This document shows, piece by piece, positions 1 through 7,733 of a stretch of DNA of 7,733 bases. Every line of letters starts with the position of its first letter. Within the stretch, counting starts at the first letter, position 1. The position numbers and the translations under genes were made by a program. Source of the stretch: an uncultured Gaiellaceae bacterium. GTDB taxonomy: Bacteria; Actinomycetota; Thermoleophilia; Gaiellales; Gaiellaceae. The stretch covers positions 1 to 7,733 of the forward strand of contig CATPAS010000084.1 of NCBI GenBank assembly GCA_955652075.1, given 5' to 3'. The notes below the pieces were generated by a model. The model was not told the DNA's origin. It saw nothing but the letters and a program-made list of their open reading frames with translations, and ran no database searches.

Positions 1-16
1 CCTCCACGTCGTCACT

Positions 17-97
17 ATGCTCATGCGGGTGAGAGGACGCACCGCCGCGTTGGTTGCGGCCTGCGCGGGGTCTGCGTTCCCGTTGCGGCCGCCGCAC
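17..97 (+). other. Signal peptide region of the propeller protein, split across two frames
   Basis: From ATG 17 the peptide has a basic n-region (RVRGR), then a short hydrophobic run (TAALVAACAGSAF). It ends, after the inferred frame correction, in PVAAAAPPQ. An Ala-rich cleavage site near residues 26-27 would fit signal peptidase I. The stretch V-A-A-C at residues 13-16 also resembles a lipobox, so a lipoprotein anchored at Cys16 is an alternative. The hydrophobic segment before that Cys is short, which makes the lipoprotein reading less likely. Confidence 0.5.
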
Positions 98-1755
98 CGC
101 CTCAGGGTGTCCAGACCGACGCTGCCTTCGCCACCAGCTACGCGCAGCGCGGCGTCTCCAGCGTCGCCGCGACCACCCAACGGGTCAGCTGTTACGCGCC
201 TGAGGTCTACTACCAGGGCAGCCTCGCGCCCGCGCAGGGTTATCCGGACGGCGGTTCCACCTTGTGCAACGGCGCTGCGACAACGGGAGAGGACATCGGC
301 CCATTTCCGACGCAGGACGTCTCCAACCCGCCGCTGCGCGCCAAGGACTTCTCCGAATCGGATCTGCACGTCGATCCAACGAACTCACGTCACCTGATCG
401 GGATCAGCAAGTGGATCGTCAACAGTGAGGGCTACAACCACCTCACCGGTTTCTTCGAGTCGTTCGACGGCGGCGCCACCTGGCCGCAGCTCGGTCACAT
501 TCCTGGCTATGAGGGCTGGACCGACAACTCGGATCCCGTCGGAGCGTTCGATCCGTGGGGGAACTTCTATGCCGTCGTGTTCCCCTACGAGTTCTTGTAC
601 ATCTCGAGCGGCCAGCACTTCTTCCTGTCGCCGAACGTCAATCCCTCGCTGCCGCGTTCCGGAATGGCGATTGCCGTCCGTCCCCACGGGGCGGCGGCGG
701 CAACGGCGTGGAACACGACGCACAACGGACAGCTGGACCTGATCGAACGAACGCCGTTCGACGGGAAAAACACCTTCGACAAGCAATGGCTGGCGATCGA
801 CACGAATCGCCGCAGCCCGCACTTCGGCCGTGTCTATGTCACGTGGGCAGTCGGGAGCCAGGACAGCAACCTGCGCATCTACGCCTCATACGCCGATGCT
901 CGCCAGAACGGCACCCACACGAACTGGTCCCGCCCTCGGCTCGTGCTGCCGCAGGCGCAAGGGGTCGGCGACAACGGCTCGCTGCCGCACGTGGCACCCG
1001 ACGGCACCGTCTGGCTGTCGACCTCGAGCTTCCGCCGCTCGGACCAGCCGTTCACGATGTCCCTCACTTCGTCGCGCGACGGCGGCAGGTCCTGGACGCG
1101 ACGGCGGCTGATCGTACGCCACAACGTCGACGGCTATCAGAACACGACGTTCCGCGCGGCCTTCGGGGAGGCATTCGCGGTCGGGCCGCGGAAGATCGGC
1201 CGCTTCTACCCCCTCTACGCAACGTACGAGCAGTCGACTCCCAGTGCGATGCAGGTGTTCATCCGTGGTTCGTTCGACGGCGGCAGCCATTGGTCCCGTG
1301 CGATCCAGGTGAACGATGCGTCCGGCGCCGCGGACGCGCTGCAACCGAATCTCTCCGTCGCGCCCAGCGGGACCGTCGCAGTTGCGTTCTACGACCGGCG
1401 GCTGCCCTGTCCCGCCCTCGACACGCCCGAGGCGACCGTCGCAGGTCTGCTCTTCGACCCGCGTACTCCGGCCGGGCGCGTCAACTACTGCATCAACACC
1501 GCGATCCAGTTCTACGACGCGAAGCTTCGGCCGCGCGGGCACAACATCCGCTTGTCGGCGCACACCTGGGATCCACAGTTGTCGTCGCCACGCTTCGACT
1601 GCATCTGCAACCCGGCGAGCTTCATCGGCGATTACTTCGGCGTCGACTCGCGGGGCGGGTTCACCTACACGGCGTCGGTCGAGACGTTCAACGCCGCCGG
1701 CGAGAATCCCGGCTACCACCAACAGCAACTGGTCTCGAAGATCCGGACGCCCTAG
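17..1755 (+). CDS. Secreted Asp-box (BNR/sialidase-fold) beta-propeller protein, with apparent frameshift near its N-terminus
   Basis: The body is read in the frame that ends at the TAG at 1753-1755. That frame is open back to base 1 but has no ATG, GTG or TTG before the TTG at 262, which would cut into the protein. A signal-like start (ATG at 17, or ATG at 23; MLMRVRGRTAALVAAC...) lies in the next frame. Adding one C to the CCC at 79-81 joins the two as ...AGSAFPVAAAAPPQG and gives about 579 residues. Three Asp boxes (S-x-D-x-G-x-x-W) are visible: SFDGGATW (460-483, about residue 149), SRDGGRSW (1072-1095, about 353) and SFDGGSHW (1270-1293, about 419). These mark blades of a sialidase-type propeller. 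The C-terminal part holds VAFYDRR and FIGDYFGVD, and several cysteines suggest disulfides outside the cell. I see no clear RIP motif of true sialidases, so the enzyme activity and substrate are unknown. The fold is fairly sure, the function is not. No ribosome binding site is visible in the 16 bases before ATG 17. Confidence 0.8.
79..81 (+). other. Probable 1-base deletion (frameshift) in a CCC run
   Basis: Before this point the signal-peptide-like reading is in the frame of ATG 17. After it the conserved propeller reading is in the frame of base 1. One extra C in this run (TTC CCC GTT GCG GCC) joins them without disturbing either side. No slippery heptamer or downstream stem typical of programmed frameshifting is obvious, so an assembly or sequencing error, or a natural inactivating mutation, is more likely. 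Confidence 0.55.
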
Positions 1756-1759
1756 AAGC

Positions 1760-1764
1760 GAGGA
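1760..1764 (+). promoter_or_regulatory. Ribosome binding site for acyP
   Basis: GAGGA lies 8 bases before the GTG at 1773. It selects that GTG over the in-frame GTG at 1788. Confidence 0.6.
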
Positions 1765-1772
1765 TACGGCTC

Positions 1773-2039
1773 GTGATCAGGCGACGCGTGATCGTGCGCG
1801 GATTGGTGCAGGGCGTGTTCTTCCGTGACTCGGTGCGGCGGCGAGCGCAACAGCACGGCGTCGCCGGTTGGGTCGCGAATCGCGCGGACGGCGCGGTCGA
1901 AGCAGTGTTCGAAGGCGAAGTGGATGCCGTCGAGCGGCTCGTCGCCTTCAGCCGCGGGGGCCCGCGGGGCGCTCAGGTGGAGTCAGTCGAAGTGACGAAG
2001 GAAGAACCGGAAGGCCTCAACGGTTTCAGTGTTCGCTGA
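1773..2039 (+). CDS. acyP: Acylphosphatase
   Basis: This gene encodes an 88-residue protein, close to the usual 90-100 residues of the family. Acylphosphatases hydrolyse the carboxyl-phosphate bond of acyl phosphates in the cytoplasm. The signature GLVQGVFFR near the N-terminus holds the phosphate-binding loop with catalytic Arg18. GWVANRADG holds the catalytic Asn36 that positions water. Both residues are present, so the enzyme should be active. The ending (LNGFSVR) fits the final strand of the ferredoxin-like fold. The GTG start at 1773 has a Shine-Dalgarno sequence. The gene begins 17 bp after the propeller gene and may be co-transcribed with it, though no functional link is evident. It converges with guaA across the repeat-bearing gap. 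Confidence 0.93.
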   Translation: MIRRRVIVRGLVQGVFFRDSVRRRAQQHGVAGWVANRADGAVEAVFEGEVDAVERLVAFSRGGPRGAQVESVEVTKEEPEGLNGFSVR

Positions 2040-2045
2040 CTAAGT

Positions 2046-2155
2046 CCCAAGCGGCCGGGGTCAGACCCTCGCCCTTCAGGACGTGGCGCCCGCGGACAGT
2101 TCCAAACGGCTGGGGTCAGACCCTTGCCGTTTGGGACGTGGCGCCCGAGAGCACG
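2046..2155. repeat. Two tandem copies of a 55 bp unit with palindromic core
   Basis: Copy 1 is 2046-2100 and copy 2 is 2101-2155. By eye 43 of 55 positions match, and 40 of 46 match over 2047-2092 against 2102-2147. Both share an exact GGGGTCAGACCCT core and an exact GGACGTGGCGCCCG block. The copies have diverged, so the duplication is not recent. Alternatively, each copy could be an independent insertion of a dispersed short palindromic repeat. Confidence 0.85.
2102..2134. repeat. 33 bp near-perfect palindrome in repeat copy 2
   Basis: The arms CCAAACGGC (2102-2110) and GCCGTTTGG (2126-2134) are exact inverse complements. Inside them GGGTC (2113-2117) and GACCC (2119-2123) are also exact, all centred on A2118. 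Only the two positions between the arms fail to pair. The corresponding site in copy 1, centred on A2063, keeps the inner palindrome but has decayed outer arms. Confidence 0.85.
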
Positions 2156-2196
2156 TCATGTGCCTGGCACCAGACCCGACCGAGACTGCCACGTCC
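2134..2196. repeat. Inverted repeat GGACGTGGC / GCCACGTCC enclosing smaller palindromes
   Basis: GGACGTGGC (2134-2142, part of repeat copy 2) has an exact 9-base inverse complement at 2188-2196. Between them lie the palindrome GTGCC-T-GGCAC (2160-2170) and the inverted pair GCAC/GTGC (2151-2154 and 2160-2163). In RNA from either strand this could fold as one larger stem-loop just beyond the 3' end of guaA. Confidence 0.6.
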
Positions 2197-2209
2197 TAGA
2201 TGGGACTGA

Positions 2210-3733
2210 CTACTCCCACTCGATCGTGGCTGGGGGTTTCGAGCTCAGGTCGAGGGCGACCCGGTTGACGCCGGGGATCTCGTTGATGATCCGGCTCGAA
2301 ATCGTCTCCAAGAGGTCGTACGGCAGACGTGCCCAGTCCGCGGTCATCGCGTCGTCCGACGTGACCGCGCGGATGACGATCGGATACGCGTACGTGCGCT
2401 CGTCGCCCTGTACGCCGACCGAGCGGATCGCCGGCAGCACCGCGAACGACTGCCACAACTCGCGGTACAACCCAGCGCGCCGGATCTCCTCCTGCAGGAT
2501 CGAGTCCGCCGACCGGAGGATCGCGAGCCGCTCCTCCGTGACCTCGCCGATGATGCGAATCGCAAGACCGGGGCCGGGAAACGGCTGACGCCACACCATC
2601 CCCTCGGGCATTCCGAGCTCCTCTCCGACTCGGCGCACCTCGTCCTTGAAGAGGAGCCGGAGGGGCTCCACGAGCTCCATGCGCATGTCGGCGGGCAGCC
2701 CGCCCACGTTGTGATGCGACTTGATCATTGCGGCGACACCGTCCTCGCCGCCGCCGGACTCGATCACGTCGGAATACAGCGTTCCCTGGACGAGGAAGCG
2801 AACGTCCCCGAGCTTCGCTGCCTCCTCCTCGAACACGCGGATGAACTCCTCGCCGACGATCTTGCGCTTCTGCTCCGGATCGTCGACGCCCTCGAGCCGT
2901 GAGAGGAACCGCTCCTGCGCCTGCACGTGCACGAGTGGAACGTGAAAATGCCCGCCGAACGTCTCGACCACCTGCTCGGCCTCGTTCTCGCGCAGCAGCC
3001 CGTGGTCGACGAACACGCACGTGAGCTGATCGCCGATCGCCTTGTGCACGAGCAGCGCAGCGACCGCCGAGTCGACGCCGCCCGACAGCGCGCAGAGGAC
3101 GCGCTCGCGACCGACCGCAGCGCGGATCCGCTCGACCTGCTCCTCGATCACGGCGGCGGGCGTCCACGCGGGCGGCGCGCCCGCAACGTTGTAGAGGAAG
3201 TTCTTCAGCAGCTCGGTCCCGTGCGGCGTGTGCACGACCTCAGGGTGGAATTGCACGCCGTAGAGACGCTGCTCCGGATCCTCGAACGCCGCGACCGGCG
3301 TCGACCGCGAGGATGCGACGACTCGCGCACCTGACGGCGGCGCTGTGACGGTGTCGCGATGGGACATCCACACCGTTTCCTCCTCTGGCAGGCCAGCGAA
3401 CAGCTCCGACTCGACGGCGGTCAGGTCCGTCTTGCCGAACTCTGATGCACCGGTCCGCTCGACCCTGCCCCCGAGCTCCAGCGCCAGCAGCTGCGCGCCG
3501 TAGCAGATGCCGAGCGTCGGAATGCCGAGCCCGAACACCTCGGAATCGATCTGCGGGGCGCCATCTGCGTACACCGATGCAGGCCCACCGCTGAGGATCA
3601 ACGCGTGGGGGTTGCGTGCGCGCACCTGAGCCGCCGTCACGCCGTGCCCGACGAGCTCTGAATACACGCGGCACTCGCGCACGCGACGCGCGATCAGCTG
3701 CGCGTACTGCCCACCGAGATCCACCACCAGCAC
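2210..3733 (-). CDS. guaA: GMP synthase (glutamine-hydrolysing)
   Basis: GuaA makes GMP from XMP, ATP and glutamine in the cytoplasm, the last step of guanylate synthesis. The 507-residue protein is of usual length and complete. The N-terminal class I glutamine amidotransferase domain (about 1-185) has the nucleophile Cys77 in GICYGAQ, with His163 and Glu165 in QFHPEVVH. The ATP-pyrophosphatase domain follows, with the P-loop SGGVDS at 217-222 and [10 protein letters not shown] after it. The C-terminal dimerisation domain contains [13 protein letters not shown] and ends in the family's typical IEWE. The GTG start at 3733 is chosen because GGAGGAG lies 6 bases upstream and the amidotransferase strand [12 protein letters not shown] begins directly. 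The gene starts 40 bp after guaB, which supplies its substrate, so co-transcription is likely. Confidence 0.98.
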   Translation of the reverse strand: MLVVDLGGQYAQLIARRVRECRVYSELVGHGVTAAQVRARNPHALILSGGPASVYADGAPQIDSEVFGLGIPTLGICYGAQLLALELGGRVERTGASEFGKTDLTAVESELFAGLPEEETVWMSHRDTVTAPPSGARVVASSRSTPVAAFEDPEQRLYGVQFHPEVVHTPHGTELLKNFLYNVAGAPPAWTPAAVIEEQVERIRAAVGRERVLCALSGGVDSAVAALLVHKAIGDQLTCVFVDHGLLRENEAEQVVETFGGHFHVPLVHVQAQERFLSRLEGVDDPEQKRKIVGEEFIRVFEEEAAKLGDVRFLVQGTLYSDVIESGGGEDGVAAMIKSHHNVGGLPADMRMELVEPLRLLFKDEVRRVGEELGMPEGMVWRQPFPGPGLAIRIIGEVTEERLAILRSADSILQEEIRRAGLYRELWQSFAVLPAIRSVGVQGDERTYAYPIVIRAVTSDDAMTADWARLPYDLLETISSRIINEIPGVNRVALDLSSKPPATIEWE

Positions 3734-3739
3734 CGGCCG

Positions 3740-3746
3740 CTCCTCC
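3740..3746 (-). promoter_or_regulatory. Ribosome binding site for guaA
   Basis: On the minus strand GGAGGAG lies 6 bases before the GTG start of guaA, in the 40 bp gap after guaB. It is the strongest Shine-Dalgarno sequence in the window. Confidence 0.75.
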
Positions 3747-3773
3747 GCAGGCCGCTCGGGCAGGGGCAGGACT

Positions 3774-5291
<1,518 letters not shown>

Positions 5292-5310
5292 CTAGCACCC
5301 CGCCCTGACA

Positions 5311-6264
5311 TCAGCCGGCGACCGGCTCGAGCGCCCGAACCTCGACCGAGCTCTGCAGCCGGGACGCTTCCCGGGGCTCGAAGCGGCCGGCACCGACCTC
5401 GAGCGTCGAAGCCGCGCCCGCGGCCACGGCGCTCTTCAGCGAATCCTCGATCGACTTCTCCGCGACCCGGGCAGCGAGGAAGGCCGCCAGGAGAACGTCC
5501 CCCGAACCGACGGCCGAGATCGGCTCCACATGAGGCGCGTCCGCGCGATACAGCGTTCGCTTTCGGTCGGCGCGAAAGAGCCCGAAGCTCCGCGTCTCGG
5601 CAGTGATGAGCACGTTCCGTGCGCCCATGTCCGCGATCCGGTCGAGCGCCATCGTGTAGTCCTCGTCGTCCCCGAGCTCCTGGCCGACGAGGCCTTCGGC
5701 TTCGCGCTGGTTCGGCGTCACAAGGAACGCTTCGGCCTCGACGCCCAACCGCAGCGGCGGCCCTTCCGAGTCCAGCACGGCCGGCACGTGGCGCCGGTTG
5801 AGATCGTGAATCGCCTCTGCGTAGAAGGCGTCGGCGACGCCGCGAGGAAGCGTCCCCGCGAACACGACCATGTCGGCGCCGCGCGCGAGGTAGCTGATCT
5901 TGTCGAGCAGCATCGCCAGCTCCTCCGGCTCGACGTGCGGCCCCCACTCGTTGATCTCCGTATACGTCGCCGTCGTCGGATCGACGACCGCGGTGGACGT
6001 GCGCGACTCGTCCGCAATGCGCACGAAGTCGTTGAGGATCGCCTCGGAGGTCAATTCCTCGACGATGCGCGTTCCCGTGCGTCCGCCCGCCAGGCCCGTC
6101 GCGACGACCGGGACGTCCAGCCGCTTGAGGGCACGCGCGACGTTGATGCCCTTGCCGCCGGCGAGCGTGAGTCCCTGGCTCGCGCGGTGGCGCTGGCCCA
6201 GCTGGAAGTTCGGGACAGTCAGCGTCCGGTCGATCGCCGCATTCAGGGTCACCGTGACGATCAC
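5311..6264 (-). CDS. PfkB-family sugar-phosphate kinase, probably 1-phosphofructokinase
   Basis: This 317-residue protein has the ribokinase/PfkB fold and the length typical of FruK/LacC enzymes. MIVTVTLNAAIDRT at the N-terminus matches the sugar-phosphate kinase branch (usually NPAIDRT). AGGKGINVARALKRL (about 35-49) is the substrate-binding signature. AGTLPRG at 136-142 and TPNQREAE at 183-190 are family landmarks. SAVGSGD places the catalytic base at Asp256. Fructose-1-phosphate to fructose-1,6-bisphosphate is the best guess. Tagatose-6-phosphate kinase or a minor 6-phosphofructokinase cannot be excluded, and no fructose PTS gene is in view. The GTG start at 6264 overlaps the stop of the upstream carboxypeptidase gene (GTGA). 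AAGGA lies 9 bases before it, inside that gene. The frame is open further upstream, but that part overlaps the carboxypeptidase and shows no family similarity. Confidence 0.9.
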   Translation of the reverse strand: MIVTVTLNAAIDRTLTVPNFQLGQRHRASQGLTLAGGKGINVARALKRLDVPVVATGLAGGRTGTRIVEELTSEAILNDFVRIADESRTSTAVVDPTTATYTEINEWGPHVEPEELAMLLDKISYLARGADMVVFAGTLPRGVADAFYAEAIHDLNRRHVPAVLDSEGPPLRLGVEAEAFLVTPNQREAEGLVGQELGDDEDYTMALDRIADMGARNVLITAETRSFGLFRADRKRTLYRADAPHVEPISAVGSGDVLLAAFLAARVAEKSIEDSLKSAVAAGAASTLEVGAGRFEPREASRLQSSVEVRALEPVAG

Positions 6265-7391
6265 GAGAACCAGTCCTTGACGTGAGTGAGCGTCCGGCCC
6301 GCGTAAAAGCCGGCGCGTCCGCCGAAACCCGGCTTGGCCACGGAGCGCTCGGCGATCAGCGGCTGTCGTGCCACGAGCCGTTGTCCGGAGTAGATGCGGA
6401 CCTCGCCGACTCGCTGGCCGCGTTCGACCGGCAGTTCGAGCGCCGTCTGGGCGACGATCCGCTCGACCACCGGCTTGTCGATGCGCACGGTTCGCGCAAC
6501 CTCCCGGGCAGCGACGATCGGGACCGAGCCTTTCCCGTAGCCGACGCTCGCCCGCAGATACACGCGCCCGCGCGGCACGAGCCACACGGAGCGGTAACGC
6601 GAGATGCCCCAGCGCAGCAGCGAGGCCAGGTCGGCGTTGCGCTGCGAGCGCGTGGGGCTTCCGAGCACGGTCGTGTAGAGCGTGACGCCGTTGCGGCGCA
6701 CCGCGGCGACCTCGCACCAGCCCGCCGTGTTCGTGTGTCCGGTTTTGACGCCGTAGAGCCCTTTGAAGACACCGAGTAGGTCGTTCCACGTGTGCAGCCG
6801 CCGCCCGCCCGCAATCGAGTCGCTTCGGATGCGCACGACCGACCTGATCCGCGGGCTGCGCATCGCCGCTTGCGCGAGCGCCGTCACGTCACGCGCCGTC
6901 GAGTAGTGGCCTGGGGCGTCCAGACCGTCCGGACGGATGAAATGCGTGCGCTCGAGCCCGAGCTCGCGCGCCTTCGCGTTCATCATGGCGACGAACACGG
7001 CGCGGTTGCCGTGACCGACGTAGTCCGCAAGCGCCACCGCCGCGTCGTTCGCGCTCTGGATCAGCGCCGCCTTGACGAGATCGCCCACGCGTATCTTCTC
7101 GCCAGCGCGGAGATGCACGGTCGACTCGCCGATTGCTGCCGCGTCCGACCGAACGTGCACCACGTCGCTCCAGCGTGCATGGTCGAGCGTGACGATCACC
7201 GTCATCAGCTTCGTGATGCTCGCGATCGGCACGCGCGCCCACGCCCCGTGCTGCGCAAGCACTTCACCGGTCGCAGCGTTTTCGACGATGAACGTTCGCG
7301 CCGAGACCGGAGGCGGCGGTGTTGCCGCGTTTGCCGCGCTGACGAAAGCGAGCGCCGCGAGAACAGCGGCGACCCAGATCCGGAGGATCAC
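6261..7391 (-). CDS. Secreted D-alanyl-D-alanine carboxypeptidase (peptidase S11, DacA/DacF-like)
   Basis: These enzymes remove the terminal D-Ala from peptidoglycan stem peptides outside the membrane and so limit cross-linking. The 376-residue protein begins with a signal peptide (MILRIWVAAVLAALAFVSAANA, cleavage likely after residue 22). All three active-site motifs of the serine penicillin-binding fold are present: SITK with Ser58 and Lys61, SAN at 113-115, and KTG at 216-218. A C-terminal region of about 100 residues after the catalytic domain resembles the beta-rich domain of S11 enzymes. No clear C-terminal membrane anchor is seen. The GTG at 7391 is the only start between the preceding in-frame TAG and the signal peptide. 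It lacks a good Shine-Dalgarno sequence. The gene lies 21 bp after a LysM protein gene and overlaps the kinase gene by 4 bp. Confidence 0.93.
   Translation of the reverse strand: MILRIWVAAVLAALAFVSAANAATPPPPVSARTFIVENAATGEVLAQHGAWARVPIASITKLMTVIVTLDHARWSDVVHVRSDAAAIGESTVHLRAGEKIRVGDLVKAALIQSANDAAVALADYVGHGNRAVFVAMMNAKARELGLERTHFIRPDGLDAPGHYSTARDVTALAQAAMRSPRIRSVVRIRSDSIAGGRRLHTWNDLLGVFKGLYGVKTGHTNTAGWCEVAAVRRNGVTLYTTVLGSPTRSQRNADLASLLRWGISRYRSVWLVPRGRVYLRASVGYGKGSVPIVAAREVARTVRIDKPVVERIVAQTALELPVERGQRVGEVRIYSGQRLVARQPLIAERSVAKPGFGGRAGFYAGRTLTHVKDWFS
6274..6278 (-). promoter_or_regulatory. Ribosome binding site for the PfkB-family kinase, within the carboxypeptidase gene
   Basis: AAGGA on the minus strand lies 9 bases before the GTG at 6264, inside the last codons of the carboxypeptidase gene. 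Together with the GTGA stop/start overlap it supports translational coupling. Confidence 0.5.
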
Positions 7392-7401
7392 GAGCGGGAA
7401 G

Positions 7402-7421
7402 GCTACTTGACGCTACTTGAC
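7402..7421. repeat. 10 bp perfect tandem duplication at the end of the LysM gene
   Basis: GCTACTTGAC occurs twice in direct succession (7402-7411 and 7412-7421). On the minus strand the first copy read encodes the final Val-Lys-stop of the LysM protein. The second copy lies in the 21 bp gap before the carboxypeptidase start. Confidence 0.8.
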
Positions 7422-7733
7422 CCGGATCTTCTGGCCGATGCGGAGGGCTGCCGGATCGATGCCCGGATTCAGGGTCATCAGACTGTTCACCGTGGTGTTG
7501 TACTTCTGGGCGATGGAGCCAAGCGTGTCGCCGCTCTGCACCGCGTAGTAGGCCGCCCCGGGAGTCGTTGTCGCCGTCGACGTCGTAGCGGACGTGGTGG
7601 TGGTGATTGCTGTTGTCGTGGTGGTGGTGGTCGTTGTTGTTGTGGTGTTCGTGGCCGGTGGGGTCGTGAGAACGAGCCTCGTCGTCGTCGGCGCCGGCTT
7701 CGTGGCGGTCCGCGTGGTCGGAAGCGCCCGGAC
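7413..7733 (-). CDS. C-terminal part of a LysM-domain protein with Thr-rich linker (start beyond the window)
   Basis: The reading frame is open from the window's right edge to the TAG at 7413-7415 and gives 106 residues. The first part is a Thr/Pro/Ala-rich linker that includes 12 threonines in a row (7611-7646). It ends in a single LysM domain (about 7419-7550) with the hallmarks YAVQSGDTLGSIAQKY, a middle NPGID and a final LRIGQKIRV. LysM binds the glycan of peptidoglycan, so the product is probably exported and held on the wall, with the linker spanning it. The missing N-terminal part could be a catalytic domain, a membrane anchor or a signal peptide, and the role cannot be named. It stands 21 bp before the D,D-carboxypeptidase gene, in the same direction and by chance the same frame, which suggests a shared cell-wall operon. 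Confidence 0.88.
   Translation of the reverse strand, partial: VRALPTTRTATKPAPTTTRLVLTTPPATNTTTTTTTTTTTTAITTTTSATTSTATTTPGAAYYAVQSGDTLGSIAQKYNTTVNSLMTLNPGIDPAALRIGQKIRVK
7593..7655 (-). repeat. Low-complexity ACN-codon tract encoding poly-threonine
   Basis: The tract appears as GTG/GTT-rich sequence on the plus strand. On the minus strand it reads as near-continuous threonine codons (ACC, ACA and ACG mixed), interrupted by N, A and I. Mixed codons argue for selection on the protein rather than simple slippage of one triplet. Confidence 0.7.

Larger units (their letters stand above)
2040..2209. other. Intergenic region between convergent acyP and guaA, rich in inverted repeats
   Basis: This 170 bp gap separates the ends of two convergent genes. 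It holds a two-copy tandem repeat with palindromic cores (2046-2155) and further small inverted repeats (2134-2196). No T-tract follows any hairpin, so a classical intrinsic terminator is not shown, though the hairpins could stop or stabilise transcripts from both sides. No convincing coding sequence is seen here. Confidence 0.7.

Noticed and set aside
886..1728. 280-codon open frame on the minus strand, antisense to the propeller gene
   Set aside because: It is Arg/Val-rich with no recognisable motif and lies opposite Asp-box coding sequence, so it is a GC-driven shadow.
555..2039. Long plus-strand open frame (494 codons) running through the propeller gene and into acyP
   Set aside because: Only its last 88 codons, from GTG 1773, match a protein family (acylphosphatase). 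The earlier part is an Arg-rich shadow of the propeller gene caused by high GC.
2102..2134. Classical rho-independent terminator
   Set aside because: The hairpin is strong but no T-rich tract follows on either strand, so only a possible, non-classical stop is suggested.
2046..2155. Short CRISPR array
   Set aside because: There are only two copies, directly adjacent and without unique spacers, and no cas genes are present.
2196..3167. 323-codon minus-strand open frame overlapping guaA
   Set aside because: It reads another frame of guaA on the same strand. The composition is Arg/Gly-rich and no motif is present, whereas guaA is complete and conserved.
5530..6285. 251-codon plus-strand open frame opposite the sugar kinase
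   Set aside because: It is Arg/Val/Asp-rich and mirrors the codon pattern of the antisense kinase gene. No family resemblance is seen.
6265..6789. N-terminal extension of the kinase frame to give a 492-residue protein
   Set aside because: This part overlaps the conserved carboxypeptidase, is Arg-rich and has no family match. The GTG at 6264 with an upstream AAGGA gives the typical kinase N-terminus.

Overview
This 7.7 kb window is high-GC bacterial DNA with short gaps between genes and frequent GTG starts. That fits an actinobacterial-type genome, possibly a deep lineage such as Thermoleophilia. This placement rests on overall character only and is weak. Almost the whole window is coding. 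The only sizeable non-coding stretch is the 170 bp gap between two convergent gene groups.

Left part, + strand (about 17-2039): a secreted, Asp-box (BNR/sialidase-fold) beta-propeller protein is followed 17 bp later by a small acylphosphatase gene (acyP). The propeller's export signal lies in one frame and its body in another. The two join cleanly if one C is added to the CCC run at 79-81, so the gene carries a real or sequencing frameshift. The gap at 2040-2209 holds two diverged tandem copies of a 55 bp unit with palindromic cores, then further small inverted repeats.

Right part, - strand (2210-7733, read right to left): the end of a LysM-domain protein with a Thr-rich linker; a secreted D,D-carboxypeptidase (peptidase S11, dacA-like); a PfkB-family sugar-phosphate kinase most like 1-phosphofructokinase; IMP dehydrogenase (guaB); and GMP synthase (guaA). 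Gaps are 21 bp, a 4 bp overlap, 28 bp and 40 bp, so one transcript is plausible. GuaB converts IMP to XMP and GuaA converts XMP to GMP, so the last two genes form the complete GMP branch. The first two genes act outside the membrane on, or attached to, the peptidoglycan. The sugar kinase sits between these groups and is translationally coupled to the carboxypeptidase gene.

I see no mobile element, CRISPR array, RNA gene or clearly novel multi-gene system. The most notable items are the frameshifted secretion signal, the palindromic tandem repeat between the convergent genes, and the cell-wall/sugar-kinase/GMP gene cluster.
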